The position numbers and the translations under genes were made by a program. Below, one piece after another: positions 7,702 through 16,727 of a DNA stretch of 64,000 bases. Numbering within the stretch: the stretch's first letter is position 1; each line of letters begins with the position of its first letter. The notes beneath the pieces were generated by a model, which saw nothing but the letters and a program-made list of their open reading frames with translations, ran no database searches and was not told the origin of the DNA. Source of the stretch: Putridiphycobacter roseus. GTDB lineage: Bacteria; Bacteroidota; Bacteroidia; Flavobacteriales_D; Crocinitomicaceae. Where the stretch lies: assembly GCF_003234935.1 (NCBI RefSeq), contig NZ_QKSB01000014.1, positions 1 through 64,000 on the forward strand, in the 5' to 3' direction.

Positions 7702-9000
7702 GTTTTTAATAATATTAACCAAATCTTCAATGAATGCCTTTGCCTTATTTATTTCAGGTTTGTAGGAACTAGGATGACCACAATGATTTCTTAAATCCAA
7801 ATTATTTTCCATTTGAGAAAGTTGATGTTTTGAGATTACCTTCAATTCGAATGCAAGTTTCAGTAAATTCAGTTCTTTAATCGACTCAAAGTCAGATATT
7901 TTTTCAAATTTCTTTCTGAATTTTAATTTAGCCGAAGCCTCATTTATTGCTTTGTACCCTTTTTTTTCACATCTGTTTTGTAAAATACGAATAAATGATG
8001 ACCATGAAAAAACAATCCCCGCTTTTAATGCTCCTGCCCTAAAGCATTGAATCGCTTCTAATAAATACTCTTTTTCATCTTCTGAATTTAAGGTAAATAC
8101 TAGTTGTTCTAAATCCTCAATTTCAGGTTCGTTTATTTTCGGCTTCCCAATAAGCTTGTCAAGCGGCGTAAAGTCTATTTTCACAGAACCATGAATAGCT
8201 CGCGTGTATTTTTTTATACTGTCAAAATGATGGACATCTAACTTCTCAAGAATGGAAATAATTGGAATACCCAAACTAACCATATGCTCCATATAACTTC
8301 TTCTTAGAGTTTTCACTACGAACGCACTGACCATTCCATTCTCCTCAAAAGCCTTCTTAATTACTTTCTCAGCACTTGTTTTTCCATATTTTTTTCCTGC
8401 TTCAGGTCCTTCAAGCAAGTATTCCTGTGGTTTGGTTATGCAGGTTTGCCAATATTCATTTAAATACTCAATAATCTTTGGTGATATACTCGCTTTACGG
8501 ACAACATCTCCACTAGCATTTCTAACTTGGAGATAAAAAGGTTCCTTCTTTGAATTAATATCTGAAACTCTTAGATTCAACAACTCAGTTAATTCTAAAC
8601 AACATGAATACACTAAGACAAAAATGATTCTATGTTTCATATTTTCGAAGTTGTCAATCATTAGAAATACCTGCTCCTGTTCTAGAGTATTAATCTCTTT
8701 TTCGCGTGCACTAGGTATGTTTTGTCTATAAATCACAAAACTTTTTTTATGTATGTGATTAAAATAATACTCCGCAACTTGAATAAATTGCATGATTAGA
8801 CTACGTGAACTCTTTTTGCTAATAATGACTTTAATATAAGCATTTAATTCTGCTTCCTTAATATCAATTGGTTCCGTTGCAGGATAATACCTGACAAAGT
8901 CCATAAACCTTTTTGTGTAAATGTCAATTGTTTTAATATTCGAATATCTAACATTTAGGATTCTTCGTATCTCCAATTCAGCTTGAATTAAATCAATCAT
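7693..9000 (-). CDS. Degenerate tyrosine recombinase fused to HEPN-like domain
   Basis: 435 residues from Met at 9000; an upstream Met at 9057 would translate part of repeat A and is rejected. Residues ~1-110 resemble a SAM-like core-binding domain and ~115-300 a tyrosine-recombinase catalytic domain (VLVYSCCLELTELLNLRVSDI, then KTLRRSYMEHMVSLGI, then KKYTRA). Key residues are changed: the first catalytic Arg (GLR) is Glu in CLE, the His of HxxR is Lys in KTLR, the second His position is Val, and the Tyr remains. Strand exchange is therefore doubtful. The last ~120 residues are helical and end with RNHCGH, an Rx4H motif as in HEPN domains. First cassette after repeat A, flanked by perfect cassette-end complements. 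It may be an accessory or defence protein built from an old recombinase. Confidence 0.6.
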   Translation of the reverse strand: MIDLIQAELEIRRILNVRYSNIKTIDIYTKRFMDFVRYYPATEPIDIKEAELNAYIKVIISKKSSRSLIMQFIQVAEYYFNHIHKKSFVIYRQNIPSAREKEINTLEQEQVFLMIDNFENMKHRIIFVLVYSCCLELTELLNLRVSDINSKKEPFYLQVRNASGDVVRKASISPKIIEYLNEYWQTCITKPQEYLLEGPEAGKKYGKTSAEKVIKKAFEENGMVSAFVVKTLRRSYMEHMVSLGIPIISILEKLDVHHFDSIKKYTRAIHGSVKIDFTPLDKLIGKPKINEPEIEDLEQLVFTLNSEDEKEYLLEAIQCFRAGALKAGIVFSWSSFIRILQNRCEKKGYKAINEASAKLKFRKKFEKISDFESIKELNLLKLAFELKVISKHQLSQMENNLDLRNHCGHPSSYKPEINKAKAFIEDLVNIIKNEP

Positions 9001-9021
9001 AAGGGTATTTTTTATGAACCA

Positions 9022-9242
9022 TAACAACCGAGTAAAACACACTAATGTAAATAACAAAATTGTTGTTATCGACTAGTTAGCTTTGTTTTAACCGTTTTTA
9101 AGCATTTGTTACTTGTTATTAAATGTTTAGTTTAAAATAAACATTTATAAACAACTAAGCAGACAAATATAATAAACAATCCCTTAAAAATTAATGGACT
9201 AGCTTTTATTTATTGGTTTTTTATTGGATGCGCTGTGGTTTA
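9022..9242 (-). repeat. attI-like repeat A, right (chromosomal) copy
   Basis: Second copy of the 74-284 repeat, directly upstream of the recombinase-like gene and bordering the conserved chromosome on the right. It carries the same TATATTTG promoter-like element (minus strand) and the GTTG|TTA core. The position at the edge of the array suggests that this is the anchor copy and the left one a duplicate. The rest of the gap to 9541 holds only spurious reading frames. Confidence 0.6.
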
Positions 9243-9541
9243 AAGGAAAAAGCTGTAATGGGAATCGCATATTCGTGCATTTTTGCTCACTTCTTGACGA
9301 TAGTCCATGAAAAGAAAAGCCCTTGGGGTTAAATTTGTAAAGCAGAATAAAACAAATACAAACCATGAGAATACCATTTATAATCGCAGTATGGATCAGC
9401 AACTCTTTCCTGCTAGGTCAAAATAACAAACAAGAGGGTAACCTGCCAAATCATACAGAAAATCAGATGTAACATCCGCATGCCGTTGTTGCGTCTTTTT
9501 TTATGCTGGGTAATTTTTTGGCTGTTTTGCGCTACTACTAT

Positions 9542-10585
9542 TTAGGCTAAATAATCTACAATTTCATGCACGGTTTGTCTTGCTGTTTTACCTACGCCGT
9601 ATATGGTAGCAGAAGCAAAGCCTGTCCAACTGCCATAACCCACAAGCCATAAATTGGGAATATGTTTCGCACGGGTATATTCCGTTTCTATCCTGTTGTT
9701 ATTGATGATATTCAAGTCTTTTAAATGGTTTAAATTGGCCTTAAATCCAGTACACCAAATTACAATATCACATGCACTTTTGGTACCGTCTTCCCAAATA
9801 ACTCCCTTATCATAAAAAGCTTTAAATGGTCTTTTGGCATGCAATACACCGCGTGCTCGAGCCTCTTTAACCGAATCTATCATTACTATTTCACTCAAAG
9901 AAGGTTTTTTGATGTCAGGATGGTCTGCTTTATTTTCTAAAAACTTACTGGTCGCCTCATTAAACAAATAACGACCATCAATATCATCTGGCAGAAAACG
10001 AGGTGCTTTCCTGGTGACCCATTCGGTATGCGCAACTTTTGATACTTCGGCTAAAATTTGTGCACCAGAATTTCCGCCACCTACAATCAATACCTTTTTA
10101 TGGGCATAATTGTCGGCATTTTTATACCCAGAAGAATGCAATTGTTCCCCTTCAAAAATGGCTTGACCTGGATATTTTGGAATAAAAGGATGTTGTGCAG
10201 TTCCGGTAGCACTGACCAATGTTTTACTGTAAAAAGTACCTTTATTGGTGGCTACGGCAAAGCCTTCATTTTCTTGGATTACGGACAGTACTTTGGTGTG
10301 GTGTTGTACCGGAAAGTTATACCGTTTTTCATATTCATTTAAATAAGAAATGAAGGCTGCTTTACCCGGATATTCTGCTGCTCCTTGTGGCATTGCCCAG
10401 CCCGGTAGCGAGCTAAATGCCGCCGGTGAAAATAATTTTAAACTGTCCCAAGTCCCCAACCAGGACCCTCCGGTTTGCGCTTGATCATCTAAAACAAGAT
10501 AATCTAACTTGTAGCGCCTTAAAAAATATGCGGTAGCAAGTCCGGCTTGGCCACCACCGATTACAAGGGTATCGTATGTCTTCAT
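9542..10585 (-). CDS. ArsO-like flavin-containing monooxygenase
   Basis: 347 residues. An FAD-binding Rossmann motif GGGQAG lies at ~10-15, a second dinucleotide motif GGGNSG at ~168-173, and an ATGT motif lies between them; this is the two-fold arrangement of flavin-dependent monooxygenases and thioredoxin-reductase-like enzymes. The segment GGSWLGTWDSLKLFSPAAF with SLPGW just after it is very like ArsO-family proteins. It would use NADPH and FAD to oxidise a small substrate in the cytosol. No arsenic-resistance genes are adjacent, so the substrate should not be assumed to be arsenical. It stands alone, 75 bases from the upstream lipoprotein gene. Confidence 0.8.
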   Translation of the reverse strand: MKTYDTLVIGGGQAGLATAYFLRRYKLDYLVLDDQAQTGGSWLGTWDSLKLFSPAAFSSLPGWAMPQGAAEYPGKAAFISYLNEYEKRYNFPVQHHTKVLSVIQENEGFAVATNKGTFYSKTLVSATGTAQHPFIPKYPGQAIFEGEQLHSSGYKNADNYAHKKVLIVGGGNSGAQILAEVSKVAHTEWVTRKAPRFLPDDIDGRYLFNEATSKFLENKADHPDIKKPSLSEIVMIDSVKEARARGVLHAKRPFKAFYDKGVIWEDGTKSACDIVIWCTGFKANLNHLKDLNIINNNRIETEYTRAKHIPNLWLVGYGSWTGFASATIYGVGKTARQTVHEIVDYLA

Positions 10586-10660
10586 TTTTAAAATTATTTA
10601 TGTTTTAATTTACTACATGTCTACTCATTCAGCAATGCTATTAACTTATTTTCAAACTCC

Positions 10661-11416
10661 CTACTCATCCAGTATGGATTGGTACAGCACTTCATTTTCG
10701 TAAATAAATTGACTGCCACTTTGCAAGCTGGGGTTGATGGCGCCGTTTTCTCTTACTCTAAAACTAATGCTTAAGCCGACGGTAACTGTTAAGGAATCTT
10801 CAAAAGCCGATTTATCTACTATATAACTGCCATTTTTTGTGGTCAGCTCATGGTTATAGATATAATCTTTCTGGTAAGCATTGCGGTGAAGGGCATGCGC
10901 GTATTTTTTGTCGTAGATTTCTTTTTTAATATTTAAAACTGTTGGAACATAAATGCCTTCCCATGTTAAGCTTAGATTTTCAGCTGCAGTAAATTTTTTT
11001 GGCACCGCATAGTCTATATCCGTATAATCCTGTCTCGGCTTTATATAGGCTAATTGATGCCTTGAACTGTCTGCTAAAATTATTTCTATTAAATAATCCC
11101 TCTCTTTTTTATTTTCACTTAATTGGTAGTACGAATAGGTCGTGTAATAATTACTTTTTACGGTTGCTAAATTAAAGGCTTGGTTATTTATTAAAATGGT
11201 ATTCTTATTGTTCTTTTTTCCATGATCAAATACCTCCAAGTGAATCACTTTAAATTTTTCGGGATCTGAATTATTGTCTCCAATAAAAATATTGACATAG
11301 ATATTGGCCAATCGTTCGTCTTTTGCGCTATCCAGAAAGTACTTGTCCTTATCCGCAATTGTTTCGGTGCATTGTTGGAAAAGTAATAAAAGTAAAAGAA
11401 TTTGAATATACTTCAT
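10661..11416 (-). CDS. Hypothetical lipoprotein
   Basis: 251 residues from the Met at 11416, preferred to 11440 because MKYIQILLLLLLFQQC is a compact lipoprotein signal with Cys at ~16. The body is mixed alpha/beta with many Tyr and Asn residues and no recognised motif. Its stop codon region overlaps a tiny downstream frame of 15 codons ending in a similar LLNE tail, which I do not call as a gene. Probably anchored to the periplasmic face of a membrane. Function unknown. Confidence 0.55.
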   Translation of the reverse strand: MKYIQILLLLLLFQQCTETIADKDKYFLDSAKDERLANIYVNIFIGDNNSDPEKFKVIHLEVFDHGKKNNKNTILINNQAFNLATVKSNYYTTYSYYQLSENKKERDYLIEIILADSSRHQLAYIKPRQDYTDIDYAVPKKFTAAENLSLTWEGIYVPTVLNIKKEIYDKKYAHALHRNAYQKDYIYNHELTTKNGSYIVDKSAFEDSLTVTVGLSISFRVRENGAINPSLQSGSQFIYENEVLYQSILDE

Positions 11417-11682
11417 TGGGGTTTCATTAACGGTTGACAATATATGCGCTTAAATATTAATTTCACCACAAGCCCATTGTGCTAATTTAAAGTTTATTGC
11501 ATTAAATCGCTTTCAGCTTTGTAGTTTCCTTTCATTCAAATCTAACCATTGTAAATAGGTAAACAGCAGTAAAATGAAGGATTTATTTTTTTATTTCGTC
11601 CAGCAAAAAATAAGGGGCTAAAAAAAGTAAATCAGCTAGACTTGTAAGGCAATTGTGTACCTTTATTTTTTAAACAAACCTT

Positions 11683-12150
11683 ATGTCTTTTAGTCAAATT
11701 TTTGAAGCGGAATTATTCTGGGAACTCAATCCGGGAGAAAATACCGAAAACCCAAGAAACTACAGTAGAAATCACGAAGTGAAAATAGCGGATAAAGAAT
11801 TATTGGAACTGTCGGCTGCCAAAAGCTTTAAAGGAGACACCAATTTATTGAACCCCGAAGACTTGTTATTGTCGGCACTTACTTCTTGCCATATGATGTC
11901 TTATTTGTACGTCTGCGCGCAGCATAACATAGCGGTTCTGTCGTATACCGATAAATCGAAAGGCGTACTAGAAGTCGTTGGAGAAGGAGGGAGGTTTAAA
12001 AGTGTGGCACTGAATCCTGTGGTTACCCTACAAAATGCTAAGGATATTGAACTGGCTAAAGAATTGCATACCAAGGCAAATGAATTGTGTTTTATTGCCA
12101 ATTCTTGTAATTTTCCCATTCACCACAAAGCGACCATACGAGTAGGTTAA
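11683..12150 (+). CDS. OsmC/Ohr family peroxide-resistance protein
   Basis: 155 residues, the usual OsmC length. The two redox Cys of the family are visible: LTSCHMMSYL (Cys ~69) and ANSCNFPI (Cys ~144), with the Glu-Asp-Leu-Leu segment before the first. OsmC/Ohr proteins reduce organic or hydrogen peroxides with these cysteines in the cytosol. The sequence begins WELNPGENTENPRNYSRNH, a long N-terminal strand region as in the plant-pathogen/Flavobacteria OsmC subgroup. It is transcribed alone on the plus strand and its stop overlaps the end of the convergent membrane-protein gene by 4 bases. Confidence 0.85.
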   Translation: MSFSQIFEAELFWELNPGENTENPRNYSRNHEVKIADKELLELSAAKSFKGDTNLLNPEDLLLSALTSCHMMSYLYVCAQHNIAVLSYTDKSKGVLEVVGEGGRFKSVALNPVVTLQNAKDIELAKELHTKANELCFIANSCNFPIHHKATIRVG

Positions 12151-12455
12151 TTTTCTTTTTTTGGATTAAACTTCTGATTTAGTTTTGCAATCAGCAGTAA
12201 GCCAACGGCACCACTGACGAATGATAGCAACAAATTGAGTGCCAATAAGCCATAATTTACGGTGGTTGTTTCTAGGATAAAATGAGGGTTGAAGCCCAAG
12301 CGTCCAAAGGATTTGATGGTGAAAATGGCGCCAAATACACCTGCAATGGTATTGCCTACGAGTCCAAAAGAGTACTTTTTATAAAATACTCCAAATAGGT
12401 TTGCCCCAACAATACCCATTAATATGCTTAAAAGTGAAATTAAAGTAGCCGTCAT
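12147..12455 (-). CDS. Small membrane protein downstream of cydAB
   Basis: 102 residues with three predicted membrane segments (ATLISLLSILMGIVGANLFG; LVGNTIAGVFGAIFTI; YGLLALNLLLSFVSGAVGLL) and a short basic cytosolic tail. The Gly pattern resembles GlsB/YeaQ-type small membrane proteins, but the match is too loose to name it. The start is 11 bases after the cydB stop, so it is probably co-transcribed with cytochrome bd oxidase and may be an accessory small protein. Confidence 0.55.
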   Translation of the reverse strand: MTATLISLLSILMGIVGANLFGVFYKKYSFGLVGNTIAGVFGAIFTIKSFGRLGFNPHFILETTTVNYGLLALNLLLSFVSGAVGLLLIAKLNQKFNPKKEN

Positions 12456-12465
12456 CTGTTAAGCT

Positions 12466-13539
12466 TTAATGGCCGTAATCCATGTCGTCTATTTTACCGC
12501 TCATTAATTTTTTCTGCACTAAAAAGTACACAATTATTAAAATTACACCCACAATAGCCCAAGATAATGCAACCGACAATCCGTAATCTTCTGCAGCGGT
12601 ATTGTAAATGGTAAGAGATTCGTTTGCCGCATTAGTGGAGGGGAGGATAGCGGGGAAAATAGAGGCCAATGAGGAGGTAATGCCACCCACAATGACCAAG
12701 GTAGAAAATATAAATCCGTACACTTCTTTTTTCAGTTTTTTGATAAAAAATAAGCCAATTAAACCGGCGGTATAAACCATAGGAAATAGAATAAGGTAAG
12801 GTCTTTCTTCAAAGTTTGTCAATGAAGTTGGATTGACATATTGCCAAACGACTAAGGAGAGAATGGTCAAAGCCACAAGGGCAATATTCAGTTTGAAAAT
12901 AACCGATTTTAGTTTTGTGTTGATGGATGAATTTGTTTTCAGAATAATCCAATTGGCACCGTGAATAGCCAAAGTAACCACTGCAATTAGTCCAATGATA
13001 ATGGTAAACCAATCAATCACACCAGGGTGTTGGGTAAGTGGACTAAAACTACCATCCCACAAAGGCAAGAAAAAATAATGGGCTTCATAAGCCGATTCTC
13101 CATTTTCAAATCCGCCTAAATTTACGCCGCGTATGATGTTGCCTAATGCAATACCAAAAAACAAGGCAAGTAATAAGCTAGAAACACCAAAAGCTTTATC
13201 CCAGATGTCTTTCCACATTTGGTATTTAAAATGTCCCCTAAACTCCAGTCCAATTGCCCTAAAAATAATAAGCCAAAGCACAATAATGAGGGGCAGATAA
13301 AAACCGCTAAATACGGAAGCGTAAAACGTGGGGAAAGCCATAAATAACATGCCCCCAGCTGCCACGAGCCACACTTCGTTAGAGTCCCAAAACAAGCCAG
13401 CAGATTTGGTGATTACTGCTTTGTCTTTTTCATCTTTAGCAAAAAACAAATGAATGATTCCCGCTCCAAAATCGTAGCCATCTAAAATAAAGAATACGGT
13501 CAATACGATTGCGATTGTGATATACCAAAATAATTCCAT
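12466..13539 (-). CDS. cydB: Cytochrome bd ubiquinol oxidase subunit II
   Basis: 357 residues of integral membrane protein with about eight to nine hydrophobic segments. The N-terminus has the CydB landmark ILDGYDFGAGIIHL, then DSNEVWLVAAGGMLFMAFP and IIFRAIGLEFRGH, all strongly conserved in the family. With CydA it forms the high-affinity quinol:O2 oxidoreductase of the inner membrane used at low oxygen. It lies 2 bases after cydA, so the pair is an operon, with a small membrane-protein gene following. Confidence 0.95.
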   Translation of the reverse strand: MELFWYITIAIVLTVFFILDGYDFGAGIIHLFFAKDEKDKAVITKSAGLFWDSNEVWLVAAGGMLFMAFPTFYASVFSGFYLPLIIVLWLIIFRAIGLEFRGHFKYQMWKDIWDKAFGVSSLLLALFFGIALGNIIRGVNLGGFENGESAYEAHYFFLPLWDGSFSPLTQHPGVIDWFTIIIGLIAVVTLAIHGANWIILKTNSSINTKLKSVIFKLNIALVALTILSLVVWQYVNPTSLTNFEERPYLILFPMVYTAGLIGLFFIKKLKKEVYGFIFSTLVIVGGITSSLASIFPAILPSTNAANESLTIYNTAAEDYGLSVALSWAIVGVILIIVYFLVQKKLMSGKIDDMDYGH

Positions 13540-13541
13540 AT

Positions 13542-14873
13542 TTAATGTTTTTGAGTGTTTGGTCCTTCGTTAACAGTTTTTCCTACCAAAACCAAGAATA
13601 AGATGCCGAGTAGCATATACAATGCAATAAAGCCCATTAAGGTGAACAAGGTATTTCCTGACGACACAGTAGGGGAGACCCCTTCACTTGTTTTTAATAA
13701 GCCATACACCAAGTAGGGTTGTCTGCCCAGTTCGGCCGTGTACCAACCAGTGATGTTGGCAATGTATGGGAAAGGCAACAAAAACATAATCGACCAAAGC
13801 AATGGTTTAAAAGTGAATAATTTTTTTCGCCACATCATGAACAAAGCCAATGCCATTATGCCAATAAATATAGTGCCCAAACCGACCATGATGTGATAAG
13901 AATAGTACAGGGCCGGAATGTTATCTGGCAATTCTTCTGCTTCAAACTGATCCATCCCCGGGATTTGTTTATCCCATTCTTGGTAAGTTAAAAAGCTCAA
14001 AATATTGGGGACCGCAATTTTGTTATCTAATTTTTTCTCCACCATATTGGGTTGTCCAACCAGTACAATTTCAGCACCTGCTTCCTCGGTTTCAAATATA
14101 CCTTCCATGGCTGCAAAAGCAGCTGGTTGGTATTTGGCTACGTTTTTTGCATTCCAATCTCCGGTAGGAAAAGCGACCAATAAACTAGCGATTAATCCAA
14201 AAACCACTCCTGTCTTAAGAAACAACTTTCCGTATTCAACTTGCTTGTTTCTTAAAATATAAAAAGCCCCTATGGCTGCCACTACAAAAGAGGAGGTAAC
14301 CACCGAAGCCATTTGATTGTGTAAAAAGGAAGGTATTAACCAAGGATTACCAAAAATTGCGGAGAAATTATTCAACACATATTTTCCATTTTCTAATATT
14401 TCGTAACCTACTGGGTGTTGCATCCAAGCATTGGTTGCCAAAATAAACCAGCCACTGGCCCAAGAGCCGAGGAAAACCAAAAAAGCAGTTAAAAAATGCA
14501 GTTTTTGTCCCATTAGTTTTTCACCAAAAATAAAGAGTGCCAAAAAGGATGATTCCAAAAAGAAAGAGAACATCCCCTCCATGGCTAGGGTTTGACCAAT
14601 TATTCCGCCTGTCAACTCAGAAAATTTTGCCCAATTGGTTCCGAATTGAAATTCCATTGGTATCCCTGTCACTACCCCCATAGTAAAATTAATGGCAAAT
14701 ATTTTCATAAAAAACTTTGCCGCTTTGTTGTACTTTTCAACAGTAGTCCTAAGAAATTTCCATTTGAAAAACACAATTAATAAGGATAAACCCATCGTCA
14801 ATTGTGGGAAAATATAGTGGAATGTGATAGTGAATGCAAACTGCAACCTATCGTATAAAATCATGTCTTCCAT
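13542..14873 (-). CDS. cydA: Cytochrome bd ubiquinol oxidase subunit I
   Basis: 443 residues with about nine membrane segments. Landmarks: FHYIFPQLTMG (haem-ligand His near residue 19), GIPMEFQFGTNWAKFSELTGG, and the C-terminal WYTAELGRQPY motif. The periplasmic Q-loop between membrane segments 6 and 7 (about 240-310) is short, as in the short-loop group of CydA. The start is at the first Met; a second at residue 4 is equally possible. An inverted repeat of Crp/Fnr type lies about 45 bases upstream (14918-14939), so expression is probably controlled by oxygen or redox state. Confidence 0.95.
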   Translation of the reverse strand: MEDMILYDRLQFAFTITFHYIFPQLTMGLSLLIVFFKWKFLRTTVEKYNKAAKFFMKIFAINFTMGVVTGIPMEFQFGTNWAKFSELTGGIIGQTLAMEGMFSFFLESSFLALFIFGEKLMGQKLHFLTAFLVFLGSWASGWFILATNAWMQHPVGYEILENGKYVLNNFSAIFGNPWLIPSFLHNQMASVVTSSFVVAAIGAFYILRNKQVEYGKLFLKTGVVFGLIASLLVAFPTGDWNAKNVAKYQPAAFAAMEGIFETEEAGAEIVLVGQPNMVEKKLDNKIAVPNILSFLTYQEWDKQIPGMDQFEAEELPDNIPALYYSYHIMVGLGTIFIGIMALALFMMWRKKLFTFKPLLWSIMFLLPFPYIANITGWYTAELGRQPYLVYGLLKTSEGVSPTVSSGNTLFTLMGFIALYMLLGILFLVLVGKTVNEGPNTQKH

Positions 14874-14917
14874 AGGAAATTAAATTGTGGATAAATTTAA
14901 TCATTATGGTCCAAAAA

Positions 14918-14939
14918 TTATATGACGGTTATCATATAA
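14918..14939. promoter_or_regulatory. Crp/Fnr-type palindrome upstream of cydAB
   Basis: Perfect inverted repeat TTATATGA-N6-TCATATAA, containing the TGA-N6-TCA core bound by Crp/Fnr family regulators. The spacing to the cydA start (about 45 bases) fits a promoter-proximal site. cyd operons are commonly under FNR-like control; which regulator acts here is not known, though one Crp/Fnr gene is present at 60872. Confidence 0.6.
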
Positions 14940-15000
14940 ATAAAGATTTATTAGGTGATGGTCTGCATTTAAAATGCCAGAAAAAATAGGCTAATTCGAC

Positions 15001-16647
15001 TTAGAAATTAATCTTTTCGGTAGTTTCGATTTCACCTGCTTCGTCATAGGTAATGACTATGTTTTTTTTCCAATTAATCCTTTCCCAAATAATACCTTCT
15101 CGATAAAATTCCCAAATACCCACTTTTTCTCCGAGTTTGTATTCTTCCTTTTTTATCAATTTACCATCCGGATCAAACGCTTGCCAAACACCATCTTTTT
15201 TTCCCATTGCGTAACTGCTCACTTCAGCTATTGCGCCATCTTCGTAATAGTCCGTCCACTTTCCGTTTCTGCTGCCGTTTTTGTAAGTTTTGATGTGTTT
15301 TAGTTGATTGCTATTTTGATAGTATATTTTTTCTACTGTTTTCAACTCGTTTTCGTAGGTAGAAACTTCCTTTTTACTGCCATCTTTATAAAACGAATTT
15401 AAGGCTACGTTTTCATTGTTTTTCTTGGTAAAAACAAAATCTATTTGGCCATTGTCGTAATACCACACCCAATCTCCGTCCTCCACTTTGTTTTTATATG
15501 CGCCACTGCGGTAAGGTGCGCCCTCACGATTGTAGGTCATCCATTTAAATGAGGTGGTATTCGAATCAATCAATACGCCATTTATATCATAGGATTGTAT
15601 CCAACGGTAAGTTGGACCATTTCCTTTACCGATTCTAGCCGGTTTTCCATTTTTATGGTACCTTTTTACTTCAATAATATTTCCTTCGCTATCGTGTAAG
15701 GTGGTTTCAAAAACGGTTCCATTGCTGTGGTATTTTTTCCAGTCTCCAATCTGCTGGTCATTTTTATAAATCCCAAATTCTTTTATCTGCCCATTTTCGT
15801 AATAATAAGTCCAGGCTCCATTTAATTTCCCACGGTCATCTTTGGTAAATCTATTTTTTATCTGACCGTTATCGTAATAGTCAAACCCATCATTGGGGCT
15901 TGACAGGTCAATGATCTCTACCACGTCATCTACTGGATCAAAGTTCACGGTTTTGAAAACTGTTCCATCTTCCAAATACCAAATCCAATCGCCAACTCGC
16001 CAATCATTTTCGTAACTCCCTTCCTTGTCTAAAGCCCCGTTTTCGTCATAAAGCTTAAACAGCCCCGACTTTTTGTTTTCTAGATAAAAACCAGTCTCTT
16101 GCAATTTACCATTTTCGTAATAGGTGCTAGATTCACCTTCAAGCTCACCGGCTTTATAGTGTGTGGTTTCCTTTAATTGTCCATTTTCGTAATAGTAGTT
16201 CCATACACCATCTTTGGCGTTCGCTTTCCAATTCCCAATTTCCTGTACTTGTTTGTTTTTGTAAAAAGACTCCCATTTTCCTTCTTTTATAACATCACTA
16301 CTGTAGTTGGCTATGGTAGAAAGGTTTCCTTCCTTATCGTAAAATCGAGCAATGCGCATGTCAGTGCTATCGAAATAAGTTGTTTTGGCAATTAAATAGC
16401 CATTTTTGTGAAAGTAATTCCAAGTGTCTATTTTTTTGCCTTTTTTGTATTTTCCAGTACTTTTAACCTTTCCGTTTTCAAAATAATACGTCCAAACGCC
16501 TGTTTTCATTTCGTTTGTGAGGACTCCTGTAGATTTTAATTGCTTATTTTGATAATACTCCTGGGTTAAATTGGATGGCTGTGCGATTGAAACCAGGGGC
16601 AATACTAATAGAAAAATAATTGTAGAAATAGATTTGAAGCGATACAT
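15001..16647 (-). CDS. Secreted MORN-like repeat protein
   Basis: 548 residues. Signal peptide at the start (FLLVLPLVSIAQ). The mature protein is built of ~20 degenerate repeats of ~23 residues of the form YYENGKLKETGxYKNGKKxGxW, the YwqK/MORN-variant repeat of Bacteroidota. These form extended beta-solenoid sheets; many are annotated as YwqK-family antitoxins without functional proof. No catalytic domain. It is probably periplasmic or surface-exposed. It stands upstream of the 16728-17303 gene in the same direction, separated by ~80 bases. Function unknown. Confidence 0.75.
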   Translation of the reverse strand: MYRFKSISTIIFLLVLPLVSIAQPSNLTQEYYQNKQLKSTGVLTNEMKTGVWTYYFENGKVKSTGKYKKGKKIDTWNYFHKNGYLIAKTTYFDSTDMRIARFYDKEGNLSTIANYSSDVIKEGKWESFYKNKQVQEIGNWKANAKDGVWNYYYENGQLKETTHYKAGELEGESSTYYENGKLQETGFYLENKKSGLFKLYDENGALDKEGSYENDWRVGDWIWYLEDGTVFKTVNFDPVDDVVEIIDLSSPNDGFDYYDNGQIKNRFTKDDRGKLNGAWTYYYENGQIKEFGIYKNDQQIGDWKKYHSNGTVFETTLHDSEGNIIEVKRYHKNGKPARIGKGNGPTYRWIQSYDINGVLIDSNTTSFKWMTYNREGAPYRSGAYKNKVEDGDWVWYYDNGQIDFVFTKKNNENVALNSFYKDGSKKEVSTYENELKTVEKIYYQNSNQLKHIKTYKNGSRNGKWTDYYEDGAIAEVSSYAMGKKDGVWQAFDPDGKLIKKEEYKLGEKVGIWEFYREGIIWERINWKKNIVITYDEAGEIETTEKINF

Positions 16648-16727
16648 GTTGTTTGAATTTTTATGAATTGGCCTTCACCGAAAGTTAAGTTTTATACTCG
16701 CTTTTTGCTCGTTTATGCCGATAAAAA

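Noticed and set aside
7693..9000. A functional integron integrase
   Set aside because: Catalytic Arg and His residues are replaced, length and C-terminal domain differ from IntI, and it lies inside a cassette rather than outside attI.
9022..9242. Repeat A as an insertion-sequence remnant
   Set aside because: No terminal inverted repeats or transposase, and the ends match G|TT cores and cassette borders better than target-site duplications.
9199..9402. Small minus-strand ORF after repeat A
   Set aside because: Composed of repeat and non-coding sequence, no signal or motif.
10614..10665. 15-codon ORF overlapping the lipoprotein stop
   Set aside because: Too short, no support beyond an overlapping ATGAGTAG; its LLNE end resembles the neighbour by chance or as a small duplication.
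15001..16647. MORN-like protein as a toxin-antitoxin gene
   Set aside because: The YwqK name comes from databases; no toxin partner is adjacent and the protein is exported.
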